The notes beneath the pieces were generated by a model. It ran no database searches. It saw only the letters and a program-made list of their open reading frames with translations, and had not been told where the DNA came from. 64,000 nt of DNA, from positions 1-64,000 of the forward strand of contig JAZDGR010000105.1 in assembly GCA_043806735.1 (NCBI GenBank). Reading direction: 5' to 3'. Position 1 is the first letter of the stretch. Every line of letters begins with the position of its first letter. This stretch comes from QYOJ01 sp043806735. Lineage in GTDB: Bacteria; Bacteroidota; Bacteroidia; Bacteroidales; FEN-979. Shown piece by piece: positions 52,178-60,620 of the stretch. Both the position numbers and the translations under genes were made by a program.

Positions 52178-52876
52178 ATGACCGCAAAAAAGGTGGATAC
52201 TGCCAAGACAGAAGAGCGCATTCACTCCGTTGAGGAGGCTTTAAGTAAGACTGAAGCGTTTATTGAGAAGAACCAGAAGATCATCCTAATTGTGGTCGGA
52301 GTGCTTATTGTCGGAGTGCTGGGTTACTTTGGTTTCCGGAAATATTACCTGGAACCGAAAGAAAAGGAAGCCCAGGAGCAGATGTTTATGGCAGAGATGT
52401 ACTTTGAGCAGGATTCACTGTCAAAAGCGCTGAACGGAGACGGAAACTACCTGGGTTTTTTGGATATTATTGATCAATACGGATTGACAAAATCTGCAAA
52501 TCTGGCAAAATATTATACCGGGATCAGCTATCTGAAACTTGGTGATTTTGAGAATGCCATTACCTACCTAAAGAAATTTGACGGAGATGACAAAGTAGCT
52601 GGACCCATGGCAACCGGGGCGATTGGAGATGCGTATATGGAACTTGACCAGGTTGATGAAGCCATTGGTTATTACCTTGATGCCGCAGATCAAAGCAATA
52701 ACGAAGTTACAGCACCTTTGTTTCTTATGAAGGCAGGCATGGCATACGATATCCAGGGAAATTTCAAGAAGGCGCTGGAACTGTACAAAAGGGTCAAAGC
52801 AGAATACCCCAGGTCATTTGAAGCGACCGAGATTGATAAATATATCAGTTACATGGAAGGGAAAACGGGAGAATAA
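52178..52876 (+). CDS. Membrane-anchored TPR protein (YfgM-like)
   Basis: The 232-residue protein has a short cytoplasmic N-terminus, one membrane helix (IILIVVGVLIVGVLGYFGF, about residues 35-53) and a periplasmic domain with TPR-type units (LAKYYTGISYLKLGDFENAI, AIGDAYMELDQVDEAIGYYL, LMKAGMAYDIQGNFKKALEL). The topology matches YfgM, a chaperone-associated inner-membrane protein. Sequence identity is modest, so the name is only a comparison. fmt follows 36 bases later. Confidence 0.87.
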   Translation: MTAKKVDTAKTEERIHSVEEALSKTEAFIEKNQKIILIVVGVLIVGVLGYFGFRKYYLEPKEKEAQEQMFMAEMYFEQDSLSKALNGDGNYLGFLDIIDQYGLTKSANLAKYYTGISYLKLGDFENAITYLKKFDGDDKVAGPMATGAIGDAYMELDQVDEAIGYYLDAADQSNNEVTAPLFLMKAGMAYDIQGNFKKALELYKRVKAEYPRSFEATEIDKYISYMEGKTGE

Positions 52877-52912
52877 TTCAATGTTCTCAGGTTTTTCGAT
52901 TACTTTGTTGGG

Positions 52913-53875
52913 ATGAAAGGTTCTCCCCGGATTGTTTTTTTTGGAACTCCTGAGTTTGCCGTAGAGTCACTGCAGGCAATTCTTCAGGCGGGATTCGAAG
53001 TAGCGGCAGTGGTGACCGCTCCCGATAAACCCGCGGGCAGAGGGCTGAAGCTTTCCCCTTCCCCGGTCAAGCTATACGCTCTTTCACGGGATATTTCTGT
53101 TCTCCAGCCGGTTCATCTGAAGAGCCAGGATTTTATCAAGGATCTGGCAGCGCTGAATGCAGATCTTTTTGTCGTGGTTGCTTTCCGGATTTTACCACGT
53201 GAGATCTGGGGGATGCCATCGCTAGGAACTTTTAATCTGCATGCTTCCCTGTTGCCTCAATACCGGGGAGCTGCCCCCATCAACTGGGCGATCATAAACG
53301 GTGAATCAGAGACGGGCGTCACTACTTTTTTCATCAACGACCAGATTGACACCGGAGAGATCCTCCTGCAGGAGAAAGTCTCTATCGGCAGGGATGAAAC
53401 AGCAGGCGATTTGCATGACCGCTTGATGAATATTGGGGCTGAACTAGTGGTCAGGACGATCAGGCAGATTTCCGGAGGAGGAGCAATGCCTGTCTCACAG
53501 GAGATACTGATTGCGAACGATCTGAATCTCAAACCGGCTCCAAAACTTCAAAAACTGGATTTCCGGATCGAGTGGAATGACGATGTTGCCCATGTTTACA
53601 ACCGCATCCGGGGATTGTCACCTTATCCCGGGGCCTACGCAGAAATTCCCTTAGCCGACGGATCACACCTGAAGATCCGGATTTTGGCTGCCATTCCGGA
53701 GCCTTGCCAGGGAAGCGCTGATCTTTATCCAGGCAAGGTAATCACTGACAGGAAGCGGTTTCTCAAGGTGTTTTCCATGAACGGATTTATCCGGATAGTA
53801 ACCTTGCAGCCCTCAGCTGGAAAACCGATGGATATCCGTGATTTTTTAAATGGGCACGGAAAGCTATTGCCCTGA
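52913..53875 (+). CDS. fmt: Methionyl-tRNA formyltransferase
   Basis: The 320-residue enzyme formylates initiator Met-tRNA. The N-terminal domain shows RIVFFGTPEFAVESLQAIL, the catalytic region shows LHASLLPQYRGAAPINWA and TTFFINDQIDTGEILLQE, and the C-terminal OB domain shows IRGLSPYPGAYAEI. The stop codon is inside the hairpin that follows the gene. Confidence 0.97.
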   Translation: MKGSPRIVFFGTPEFAVESLQAILQAGFEVAAVVTAPDKPAGRGLKLSPSPVKLYALSRDISVLQPVHLKSQDFIKDLAALNADLFVVVAFRILPREIWGMPSLGTFNLHASLLPQYRGAAPINWAIINGESETGVTTFFINDQIDTGEILLQEKVSIGRDETAGDLHDRLMNIGAELVVRTIRQISGGGAMPVSQEILIANDLNLKPAPKLQKLDFRIEWNDDVAHVYNRIRGLSPYPGAYAEIPLADGSHLKIRILAAIPEPCQGSADLYPGKVITDRKRFLKVFSMNGFIRIVTLQPSAGKPMDIRDFLNGHGKLLP

Positions 53876-53900
53876 AACCCTTGCTAAATAAGGGTTTCAG
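53872..53900 (+). terminator. Hairpin over the fmt stop codon
   Basis: CTGAAACCCTT (53872-53882) and AAGGGTTTCAG (53890-53900) form a perfect 11-pair stem with a seven-base loop. The fmt stop codon (53873-53875) is in the left arm. No U-tract follows, so it may act as a stabilising or weak terminating structure. Confidence 0.5.
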
Positions 53901-53963
53901 ACAGGAGTTATTAACAAAAATCCCGATTTATTAACATTTATAATGGTTTTGGACGATCGACCA

Positions 53964-53993
53964 TTGACAAAACCTCTAAATAGTGTATATTTG
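53964..53993 (+). promoter_or_regulatory. Promoter for the HU gene
   Basis: TTG (53964-53966) and TATATTTG (53986-53993) are 19 bases apart, a good Bacteroidota promoter. The leader to the ATG at 54037 is about 36 bases and AT-rich. Two TTATTAACA direct repeats (around 53908 and 53929) lie just upstream. Confidence 0.65.
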
Positions 53994-54036
53994 TAGGGTT
54001 TTAAAAAATGAGTATTCACTTAAAAAACGAAACGAA

Positions 54037-54309
54037 ATGAACAAAGCTCAATTAATCGAAGCTATTGCAGCTGAAGCAAAAATGACAAAAGCAGATGCCA
54101 AGAGGGCACTGGAAGCCGTTGTTGGCGCAACCACCAAAGCTTTATCAAAGGGTGAAAGAGTTGCATTAGTTGGTTTTGGTTCTTTCGCAGTTTCCAAAAG
54201 AGCTGCTCGGAAAGGCCGCAATCCACAAAATGGAAAAGAGATCAAGATCGCAGCCAAGAAAGTTGTGAAATTCAAAGCTGGCGCTGAATTAGCGAAGAAA
54301 GTCAAGTAA
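54037..54309 (+). CDS. hup: HU-family DNA-binding protein
   Basis: The 90-residue protein is a standard-length HU: MNKAQLIEAIAAEAKMTKAD, the GFGSFAVSKRAARKGRNPQN arm region and the C-terminal helix with KAGAELAKKVK. I use the ATG at 54037 since an upstream TTG extension overlaps the promoter. HU bends and compacts DNA. A strong terminator follows. Confidence 0.97.
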   Translation: MNKAQLIEAIAAEAKMTKADAKRALEAVVGATTKALSKGERVALVGFGSFAVSKRAARKGRNPQNGKEIKIAAKKVVKFKAGAELAKKVK

Positions 54310-54330
54310 GGAAACCTGATCTTGATGAAC

Positions 54331-54366
54331 AAAGGGCGACCCATGCGGTCGCCCTTTTATTTTTTC
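54331..54366. terminator. Bidirectional terminator between HU and the glycosylase gene
   Basis: AAAGGGCGACC (54332-54342) and GGTCGCCCTTT (54347-54357) form a stem with a four-base loop, followed by a T-rich run on the plus strand. It sits between convergent genes and can serve both. Confidence 0.85.
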
Positions 54367-54947
54367 AGAAACCGGTACGGCAGGAGGGCATCTTTTCCTG
54401 CATAATTTACCCCTATCCTTGTTGAAACGAGGATCTCATGAGGGAGAATTTGTTTGCCTGGTTCTTCAATCCAGATGGCTGGTTCCGTTTTGTTTCCAGG
54501 TTTTCTGGTCAGATCCAGCCCCGTATGAGAGAAATGGATCCCGAGGGCTTTTGAAACTTTCCCGGGGCCATCCATAATTGTATTCTGCGTCCCTGTTTTT
54601 CCCAAACGTTTTTGCATCAAACCGAACCCATCCTCGGGTTGGATCCCCCTGATAAGGATTGCATGAGGAATATTGGCCTGGTTGGTCACTACATTGAAAA
54701 GGGAATGAACTCCGTAACAGAGATAGATGTATGCAGTGCCACCAATCCGGTACATGACTTCTGTTCTGGCTGTTCTTCGGCCTCCGAATGCGTGGGAAGC
54801 CCTGTCTGTTACTCCCGTATAAGCTTCGGTTTCTGTGATGAATCCGGAAGTCAGGTTCCCATCGAAACGGGTCACGAGTAATTTTCCGAGAAGATCTCTG
54901 GCGATTTCCACGACGTCGGGACGAAGATAGAAGGAGCGGGGAAGCAT
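54357..54947 (-). CDS. DNA-3-methyladenine glycosylase (AAG/MPG family)
   Basis: The protein excises alkylated and deaminated purines. From the ATG at 54947 it has 196 residues. Family segments are PRSFYLRPDVVEIARDLLGK, ITETEAYTGVTDRASHAFGG, TAYIYLCYGVHSLFNVVTN, AILIRGIQPEDG and DGPGKVSKALGI. The catalytic Glu is in ETEAY. Two bases separate the stop of the upstream methyltransferase from its start. Confidence 0.95.
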   Translation of the reverse strand: MLPRSFYLRPDVVEIARDLLGKLLVTRFDGNLTSGFITETEAYTGVTDRASHAFGGRRTARTEVMYRIGGTAYIYLCYGVHSLFNVVTNQANIPHAILIRGIQPEDGFGLMQKRLGKTGTQNTIMDGPGKVSKALGIHFSHTGLDLTRKPGNKTEPAIWIEEPGKQILPHEILVSTRIGVNYAGKDALLPYRFLKK

Positions 54948-54949
54948 GT

Positions 54950-55756
54950 TCAATTACGAATGTTTTTTCTACAGTCAAAACTGACATATGGGATGCTCAT
55001 AGTGAGTTCGCCTTTTTTCAGTGCTTCTTCATTGAGTTTGTTCTCCAACGCCGCAAAAACATCCTGAACCAGATTACCGGGAACAATTTCTTTCCATGAG
55101 CCCAGGAAGTAGTTCCGGATCAAATAGTGCCGGAAGAAGGCGGTTCCACTTGTAAACCGGTATTTAAAGCCGTCGATCTGGATAGTCCGGATCGTGAATC
55201 CGTTATGCTGAATCAGTTCCTTCATGTACTCGACCGGTTTCCGTTTGGCAGAGATATGGTTATGCATCCTCGTAATCTCCTCAGGTAACTCAAATTCCTG
55301 AAGTGTTTCCGCGAAACGATCGTAAAACTCGATCATTGTGTGGGGCAAGTTCATAGTGATCACCATTTGCGATCCGGGCTTCCCGACCCGGAAGCATTCA
55401 CGGAAAGATCGCTGCTGGTCTTCTACATTGTTCAACCCGTTGTTTGAAATGATCAAGTCAAACCAATCGTTTTCAAAAGGCAGATTTTCAGCAGCGCCCT
55501 GTATAATCTCCGCATTCCGGATCACTTTCAGGCGGATCTTTTCCCGGATCATTGAAATTGAATCTTCCGAAGGGTCAATGCCCGTGACCTTTCCCGGAGA
55601 TCCAAGCCGCTCCGCGACTTCGAGCATGGGGAATCCGCTGCCACTCCCTATATCCAGGACCTGCATTCCCGGCTTAAGACGGATCGTATCAAGCAGCATC
55701 AGACCGAACGGAGCCGACCAGAGGGGAAGTTCGTCGTAGGTAAAATTACTGGCCAT
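54950..55756 (-). CDS. Class I SAM-dependent methyltransferase
   Basis: The 268-residue protein shows motif I VLDIGSGSGFPMLEVAERLG, the acidic post-motif (TGIDPSEDSISMI) and motif IV-like WFDLIISNNGLNNVEDQ. The N-terminal segment FTYDELPLWSAPFGLMLLD is distinctive. The C-terminal half is a substrate-binding cap I cannot assign. Substrate unknown. It appears co-transcribed with the downstream glycosylase. Confidence 0.85.
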   Translation of the reverse strand: MASNFTYDELPLWSAPFGLMLLDTIRLKPGMQVLDIGSGSGFPMLEVAERLGSPGKVTGIDPSEDSISMIREKIRLKVIRNAEIIQGAAENLPFENDWFDLIISNNGLNNVEDQQRSFRECFRVGKPGSQMVITMNLPHTMIEFYDRFAETLQEFELPEEITRMHNHISAKRKPVEYMKELIQHNGFTIRTIQIDGFKYRFTSGTAFFRHYLIRNYFLGSWKEIVPGNLVQDVFAALENKLNEEALKKGELTMSIPYVSFDCRKNIRN

Positions 55757-55870
55757 ACTTTCTTGTTATCGGACATACTGCCACACAGATCCCACAGATC
55801 CGGATATCCATATGGAACTGAACCCCGAAGATTTTACACTGGTGCTGGCATTTGTGGGCATCAAAGGAGG

Positions 55871-57772
55871 TTACTTCCATTTATATAAATATTCTTTGTG
55901 GGGCAAAATCTTTCCGTTATCCAACAGCCACCGAATCGCCAGGAGGACTTTGTCTTCGTGGACAGGGGACGCTGCATTAACTATCTCTTCGATTGTGGCG
56001 GGCTGGTGTTTCAGAAACGGTTTGATCCGGGAAATGATCTCGTCGAATTCCTGCTCGTTCAGGCCGAGTTTGTTGCGTTCGAGACACACGTCGCATTTGC
56101 CGCATCGCTGGGACCTGGTTTCGCCGAAATAGGCAAGCAGGGCCTGGCTCCGGCATCTGTGGGTTGAGGCTGCGTACCCGATCAAATCGTCAAGCCGCCG
56201 GGTGGCTTCAAGTAGCCTGAGCCGGTAATTCTCCGGTGAAATATAGAGGTCCCTCATAGCGATCCGTTCCTGAAGGAATACGATAGCCGGTTTGGTGGTT
56301 TGGGGAATGTAATCAAGGATACCCTGTTTATCCAGGTATTTAAGGTTTTTGATAACCTGATCGGTGGTCAGCTCCAAACGACGGGCCAGTTCGGCTTCAT
56401 GGATAATCACAAAATCGGTAAAGAGGCCCGGGTAGGAGCGAAGGAGTGTTTTCAGAAAATGGTCATAGGTTTCGTTGGCGACCTGGAACCGGTACAACGC
56501 TTCTTTCCGGGCTTTGATAAAGATCCGGGACGGGTTGTTCAACCCCTCATTCAGTGCAACATATCCTTCCTTTTCCAGGAACTTCAATGCGCTAAATACA
56601 ATTACTGTCTGGAATTTAAACTGTTCACAAAAGCGGGTGATGTCAAATTCAAAGGATTCGTAACACCCGTTGCCGACCGGCAACTGGAAATAGTTGCCCA
56701 GCGCCTGGTAGATCTGTCTAATGGCATCCAGTTCAGGGTAGGCGGTTTTCAGGTTGTGTTTGGCATCGAGCACATCTGCCTCTTCATATAGCAGGATTGC
56801 GTAAGAACGTTTCTGATCGCGGCCACCGCGGCCCGCTTCCTGGAAGTAGGCTTCGATGCAATCGGGGAAATCAAGGTGTACCACGAACCTGACATTGGGT
56901 TTATCAATTCCCATTCCGAACGCATTGGTGGCAACGATCACCCGTTTCTCTTCTTTCATCCATGCCAGTTGCCGTTTGTCCCGGGTTTTCGGATCCAGTC
57001 CGGCATGGTAGTAGTCGGCAGAGATGTTGTTTTTTACCAGGAAAGAGGAAATTTCTTTAGTTTCCCTGCGGTTCCGCACATAAATGATTCCGGGGCCGTT
57101 GACTTTCCGGATAATCCGCAGAAGGCGGTTGAGCTTATCTTCCTCTTTGATGACAAAATAGATTAAATTTTTCCGCTCGAAACTTTGCTGGAACAGGTTT
57201 TCTTTCCGGAAGTGCAGTTTTTGCTGGATATCTTTCACCACGTTCGGGGTAGCGGTGGCGGTCAGTGCCAGCACAGGTATGCCGGGGATCAACGGCCGGA
57301 TATCGGCAATGTTAAGGTAAGGCGGACGAAAATCGTATCCCCATTGGGAGATGCAATGAGCTTCGTCGACAGCCAGCAGGTTCACCTTCATTTTTCCAAT
57401 TGTATCGCGCATGAAGATGGTTTCCAGCCGTTCGGGAGAGATATAGAGAAGTTTTGTGTTTCCGAATTTGGCGTTGGAGATCACCAGGTCAATTTCATCG
57501 CGGTGCATCCCGGAATGGAGGGCTGCGGCAGCAATGCCCCGCTTCTTCAAGTTGTCGACCTGGTCTTTCATCAGAGCGATGAGCGGCGAGATCACAAGGC
57601 AAAGGCCGTCCCTGGCGAGGGCCGGGATCTGGTAGCAGATCGATTTCCCGCCTCCCGTAGGGAGCAGCGCCAGGGTGTCATTTCCGTTGAGAACAGATTC
57701 GATGATCTCTTCCTGTAATGGACGGAAAGAGGCGTAACCCCAGTATTTCAACAGTATTTGCCGGAGTTCCAC
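55871..57772 (-). CDS. recQ: ATP-dependent DNA helicase RecQ
   Basis: The 633-residue helicase begins with GTG (codon at 57772-57770), since the canonical MELRQILLKYWGYASFRPLQ starts there. Motor motifs are LLPTGGGKSICYQIP, VDEAHCISQWGYDFRPPY and ALTATATPNVVKDI, then VATNAFGMGIDKPNVRFV and QEAGRGGRDQ. A zinc-binding CGKCDVC lies around residue 560. The HRDC domain is not apparent; the end is a winged-helix-like segment. It lies eight bases downstream of citF on the same strand, so it may be expressed with it. Confidence 0.95.
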   Translation of the reverse strand: MELRQILLKYWGYASFRPLQEEIIESVLNGNDTLALLPTGGGKSICYQIPALARDGLCLVISPLIALMKDQVDNLKKRGIAAAALHSGMHRDEIDLVISNAKFGNTKLLYISPERLETIFMRDTIGKMKVNLLAVDEAHCISQWGYDFRPPYLNIADIRPLIPGIPVLALTATATPNVVKDIQQKLHFRKENLFQQSFERKNLIYFVIKEEDKLNRLLRIIRKVNGPGIIYVRNRRETKEISSFLVKNNISADYYHAGLDPKTRDKRQLAWMKEEKRVIVATNAFGMGIDKPNVRFVVHLDFPDCIEAYFQEAGRGGRDQKRSYAILLYEEADVLDAKHNLKTAYPELDAIRQIYQALGNYFQLPVGNGCYESFEFDITRFCEQFKFQTVIVFSALKFLEKEGYVALNEGLNNPSRIFIKARKEALYRFQVANETYDHFLKTLLRSYPGLFTDFVIIHEAELARRLELTTDQVIKNLKYLDKQGILDYIPQTTKPAIVFLQERIAMRDLYISPENYRLRLLEATRRLDDLIGYAASTHRCRSQALLAYFGETRSQRCGKCDVCLERNKLGLNEQEFDEIISRIKPFLKHQPATIEEIVNAASPVHEDKVLLAIRWLLDNGKILPHKEYLYKWK

Positions 57773-57780
57773 AAGAGTCG

Positions 57781-59343
57781 TTATTCAGCGATTTTGTAAA
57801 CCGAATCGAGTACGGTCCCGTCCACCCATTTGATCACGGCGACGATCTCGTCGGTACATTGGGGTTTTGCAGGTTTCCCGCAAATGCGTTCGGCTTCTTC
57901 TTTCAGTTCCTGAATGGTCCTGATCGGAAGAGAGGTTTTTTCCATCTTTTCAATCAGGTCGGTCCGAAGCGGATTGATGGCGATCCCCCGTTCCGTGACA
58001 ATCACATCGATCAATTCACCCGGACCACACAGGGTGGTCACTTCATCCCGGATAACGGGGATTCTGTCGCGGAAAAGCGGGACCGGCAAAATGACTGTCT
58101 TACCAAAGAGGGTATTCATCCATCCGCCGATGCCGTGAAGCAGTAATCCGTCAGAGTGGGTGACCACGTTGGCGTTGAAATTTACATCCACTTCGGTAGC
58201 GCCAAGGATCACCACATCCACCATCGAAGAGAAATTTCCTTTTCCGTGGTAGTTGTAACTTGTAAATGGACTAGTGTTCACATGGTTTGGATTGTCCCGC
58301 ATCGATCTTACCCCGTCAAGGTCGAAGGTCTGCCCGTCGAGGATGTATTCGGTGAGGCCTTCTTCGAGCATTTTAACCAGGTATTTGTTGCTTCCTCCTC
58401 GTGCAAAGCGGGCTTTCCATCCACGTTCCCGGAGGATATCGGCAAAATAGATCCCAATGGAGAGGGCGGTTCCCCCGGCCCCTGCCTGGAATGAAAATCC
58501 GTCGTGGATCAGTCCGGCTTCATCGCAGAACTGCGCGCTCCACTCAGCCAGGAGAAGCCTGTCGGAACTCTTTGTAACTTCGGTGGTGCCGGAAACGATC
58601 TTTTCGGGGATCCCGATTTTATCCACCACCACTACATAATCGACGTAATTTCCATGGATCTGCCAGGGGATGCATGGAAATGGGATGAGATTGTCGGTAA
58701 CAACGATCACTTTGTCAGCATACTGCGAGTCAGCCAGTGCGAAACCCAACAGTCCGCAAGCGGCAGGACCGTTGACCCCGTTGGCATTGCCGAAGGGGTC
58801 GGCTGTAGGGGCCGCAATGACCGCGATATCGATATGAACTTCCCCATCCTGGATAGCCTGGTAACGACCTCCATGGGAACGAAGTATGCCGAGACCTTTC
58901 ATTTTCCCTTGGGAAGTAAATTTTCCCAGGGCGCCGTTCATGCTTCCTTCAATGTGGTCTATTGTTCCATCTTCAAGGTATTTGATCAACGGTTCATGGC
59001 AGGGGAAGGAGGCTGACGGGAACCACATCAGGTTTTTCACACCGATCTTCTTGGCTGCGTCAAAAACGGGCACGGCAACCAGATCTCCGTTGCGGAAATG
59101 GTGGTGGGTTGAGAGGGTCATCCCGTCCCGGATGCCGCATTTGATCAGGGCTTCTTTCAGGGAAGCAACGACTTTGTTCCCGTCGGGGGGATAGTCGGAG
59201 CAACTTACCAAAGGCGGGGCTGCTTTGGTACCCGACGGTTTGTGCTTTCCGATCCCCATATAGGGCACAGCAAGTTTCCCGTTGATCACGGTTGGAACGA
59301 TGCGGCCGGCCGCGTTGGTTACAAGTTTATCATATTTGCTCAT
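57781..59343 (-). CDS. citF: Citrate lyase alpha subunit
   Basis: CitF is the acetyl-ACP:citrate ACP transferase subunit of anaerobic citrate lyase, which splits citrate to acetate and oxaloacetate. The 520-residue length and sequence (SDYPPDGNKVVASLKEALIK, STHHHFRNGDLVAVPVFDAA, MWFPSASFPCHEP, IAVIAAPTADPFGNANGVNG, LLLAEWSAQFCDEAGLIHDG) agree with the family. The start overlaps the stop of the upstream CitD-CitE fusion by 14 bases, so the two are translationally coupled. The ligase CitC and prosthetic-group genes citX/citG are not present in this window. Confidence 0.95.
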   Translation of the reverse strand: MSKYDKLVTNAAGRIVPTVINGKLAVPYMGIGKHKPSGTKAAPPLVSCSDYPPDGNKVVASLKEALIKCGIRDGMTLSTHHHFRNGDLVAVPVFDAAKKIGVKNLMWFPSASFPCHEPLIKYLEDGTIDHIEGSMNGALGKFTSQGKMKGLGILRSHGGRYQAIQDGEVHIDIAVIAAPTADPFGNANGVNGPAACGLLGFALADSQYADKVIVVTDNLIPFPCIPWQIHGNYVDYVVVVDKIGIPEKIVSGTTEVTKSSDRLLLAEWSAQFCDEAGLIHDGFSFQAGAGGTALSIGIYFADILRERGWKARFARGGSNKYLVKMLEEGLTEYILDGQTFDLDGVRSMRDNPNHVNTSPFTSYNYHGKGNFSSMVDVVILGATEVDVNFNANVVTHSDGLLLHGIGGWMNTLFGKTVILPVPLFRDRIPVIRDEVTTLCGPGELIDVIVTERGIAINPLRTDLIEKMEKTSLPIRTIQELKEEAERICGKPAKPQCTDEIVAVIKWVDGTVLDSVYKIAE

Positions 59344-60550
59344 GGTTTGCTCTCCAGTTTTCGTCCAGTTTGCTCATATTTACTGCCAGTTTGATCGTGT
59401 TCAGCGCGCGCTTGACAACGGGGAGATCAATCATTTTGCTACCCAGCGCAACTACTCCCAGCCCTTTCGCTTCCGCTTCATCAAAAGCCAGCACGATCTT
59501 TTTTGCTTTCTCAATCTCTTCCGGGGAAGGGGTAAATGTTTCGTGGATTACCCGGATCTGGCGGGGATGAATACAGCCCATACCGTCAAATCCAAGCGCC
59601 TTGGACCGAAGAACGTTTTCCCGGAGTCCTTCCATATCGGCTATGTCGGAAAAGACCGAGTCAATCGGCTGGATGCCGGCAGCCCGGGCAGCATTTACCA
59701 CCATGCTGCGAGCAAAGAAACTTTCAGTCCCTTCGGAGGTCCGCCTGGTCCCAAGGTCGGCCGTATAATCCTCCAGTCCGATCGCAATAGCTACCACATG
59801 TTCGGATGAGCTTGCGATCGGATAAGCATTCAGGACTCCTTTCGCACTTTCGATGATGGACATGATCCAGACCGGATGAGGTATCTTGTGCTTCTTCCTG
59901 AGCTCCTGGATCCGAAGGTTGATGGAGAGGACCTCGTCTGCTTCCTCGCATTTCGGGAGGAGTATCAGATTGACAGTGTGTGGGATCACGAAATCCAGGT
60001 CGGCAAGGCCGCGTTCTCCCTGGTTTATCCGTACCATACGTTCGGCGCCATAGAAATCAACTCCGCGCAAGGCATTTCTGACCAGGAAGCGAGCTTCGTC
60101 CTTTTTATCCGGAGCCACGGCATCTTCCAAATCGAGAATCACGCCATCGGGATGATGAATGCCGGCATTGATCATAAGTGCAGGGGTGTTGCCCGGGAGG
60201 TAGAGCCGCGAAAACCGGTTCCGGTTTCTGGGGGTACCTGCCTGATTCGGGGGTAGAACAGGGAGCAAATACTCTTTTTGCGACCGGATCCGTTTTTTTA
60301 TAGCAGCTTCCAATCGCGCTGCAATGACAAACGGAAGCGCTCCAGAGTCCACAATCTGTACTTTTGCGTGTTTTATGTCAAAAAAATCCAGTATTTCGTG
60401 GATCTGTCTCCGAATATCCTCCCCGTACATTACATCCACTTTGGAAGCAAGTTCAAGCTGTATTCCTCCCGTATCGGCAAGTTCAAGGGTTATCTGGCAG
60501 TCGGAACGAACTCCTTTGCCTTTGTTCCCAGTGATAGCAATTTCCCCCAT
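59330..60550 (-). CDS. Fused citrate lyase acyl carrier (CitD) and beta subunit (CitE)
   Basis: One 406-residue frame from the ATG at 60550 joins two lyase subunits normally made separately. Residues 1 to about 90 match CitD: GEIAITGNKGKGVRSDCQIT, then DIRRQIHEILDFFDI, VQIVDSGALPFVIAARLEAA. Ser16 in GVRSD sits at the attachment site of the phosphoribosyl-dephospho-CoA arm. Residues about 100 to 395 match CitE: SRLYLPGNTPALMINAGIHH, PDGVILDLEDAVAPDKKDEA, VRINQGERGLADLDFV, GLEDYTADLGTRRTSEG and GFDGMGCIHPRQIRVIHETF. The longer frame from 60679 overlaps the divergent gene and is rejected. citF follows, overlapping by 14 bases. Confidence 0.9.
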   Translation of the reverse strand: MGEIAITGNKGKGVRSDCQITLELADTGGIQLELASKVDVMYGEDIRRQIHEILDFFDIKHAKVQIVDSGALPFVIAARLEAAIKKRIRSQKEYLLPVLPPNQAGTPRNRNRFSRLYLPGNTPALMINAGIHHPDGVILDLEDAVAPDKKDEARFLVRNALRGVDFYGAERMVRINQGERGLADLDFVIPHTVNLILLPKCEEADEVLSINLRIQELRKKHKIPHPVWIMSIIESAKGVLNAYPIASSSEHVVAIAIGLEDYTADLGTRRTSEGTESFFARSMVVNAARAAGIQPIDSVFSDIADMEGLRENVLRSKALGFDGMGCIHPRQIRVIHETFTPSPEEIEKAKKIVLAFDEAEAKGLGVVALGSKMIDLPVVKRALNTIKLAVNMSKLDENWRANHEQI

Positions 60551-60582
60551 GGATTGAAGATTATTGTTTATTAATTCACTGT

Positions 60583-60599
60583 CAAAATTACTAATTTTG
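60583..60599. promoter_or_regulatory. Palindromic divergent promoter boxes (citrate lyase / sulfatase)
   Basis: CAAAATTA (60583-60590), one base, then TAATTTTG (60592-60599) form a perfect palindrome in which each half is a TAnnTTTG -7 box, one per strand. The plus box serves the sulfatase (ATG at 60621, 21 bases on) and the minus box serves the citrate lyase fusion (ATG at 60550, 32 bases on). Confidence 0.6.
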
Positions 60600-60620
60600 T
60601 CCATAGCAATAAAGGAGAGT

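Noticed and set aside
60564..60620. Sulfatase start at 60564
   Set aside because: It lies upstream of the predicted transcription start; the ATG at 60621 has a clear Shine-Dalgarno.
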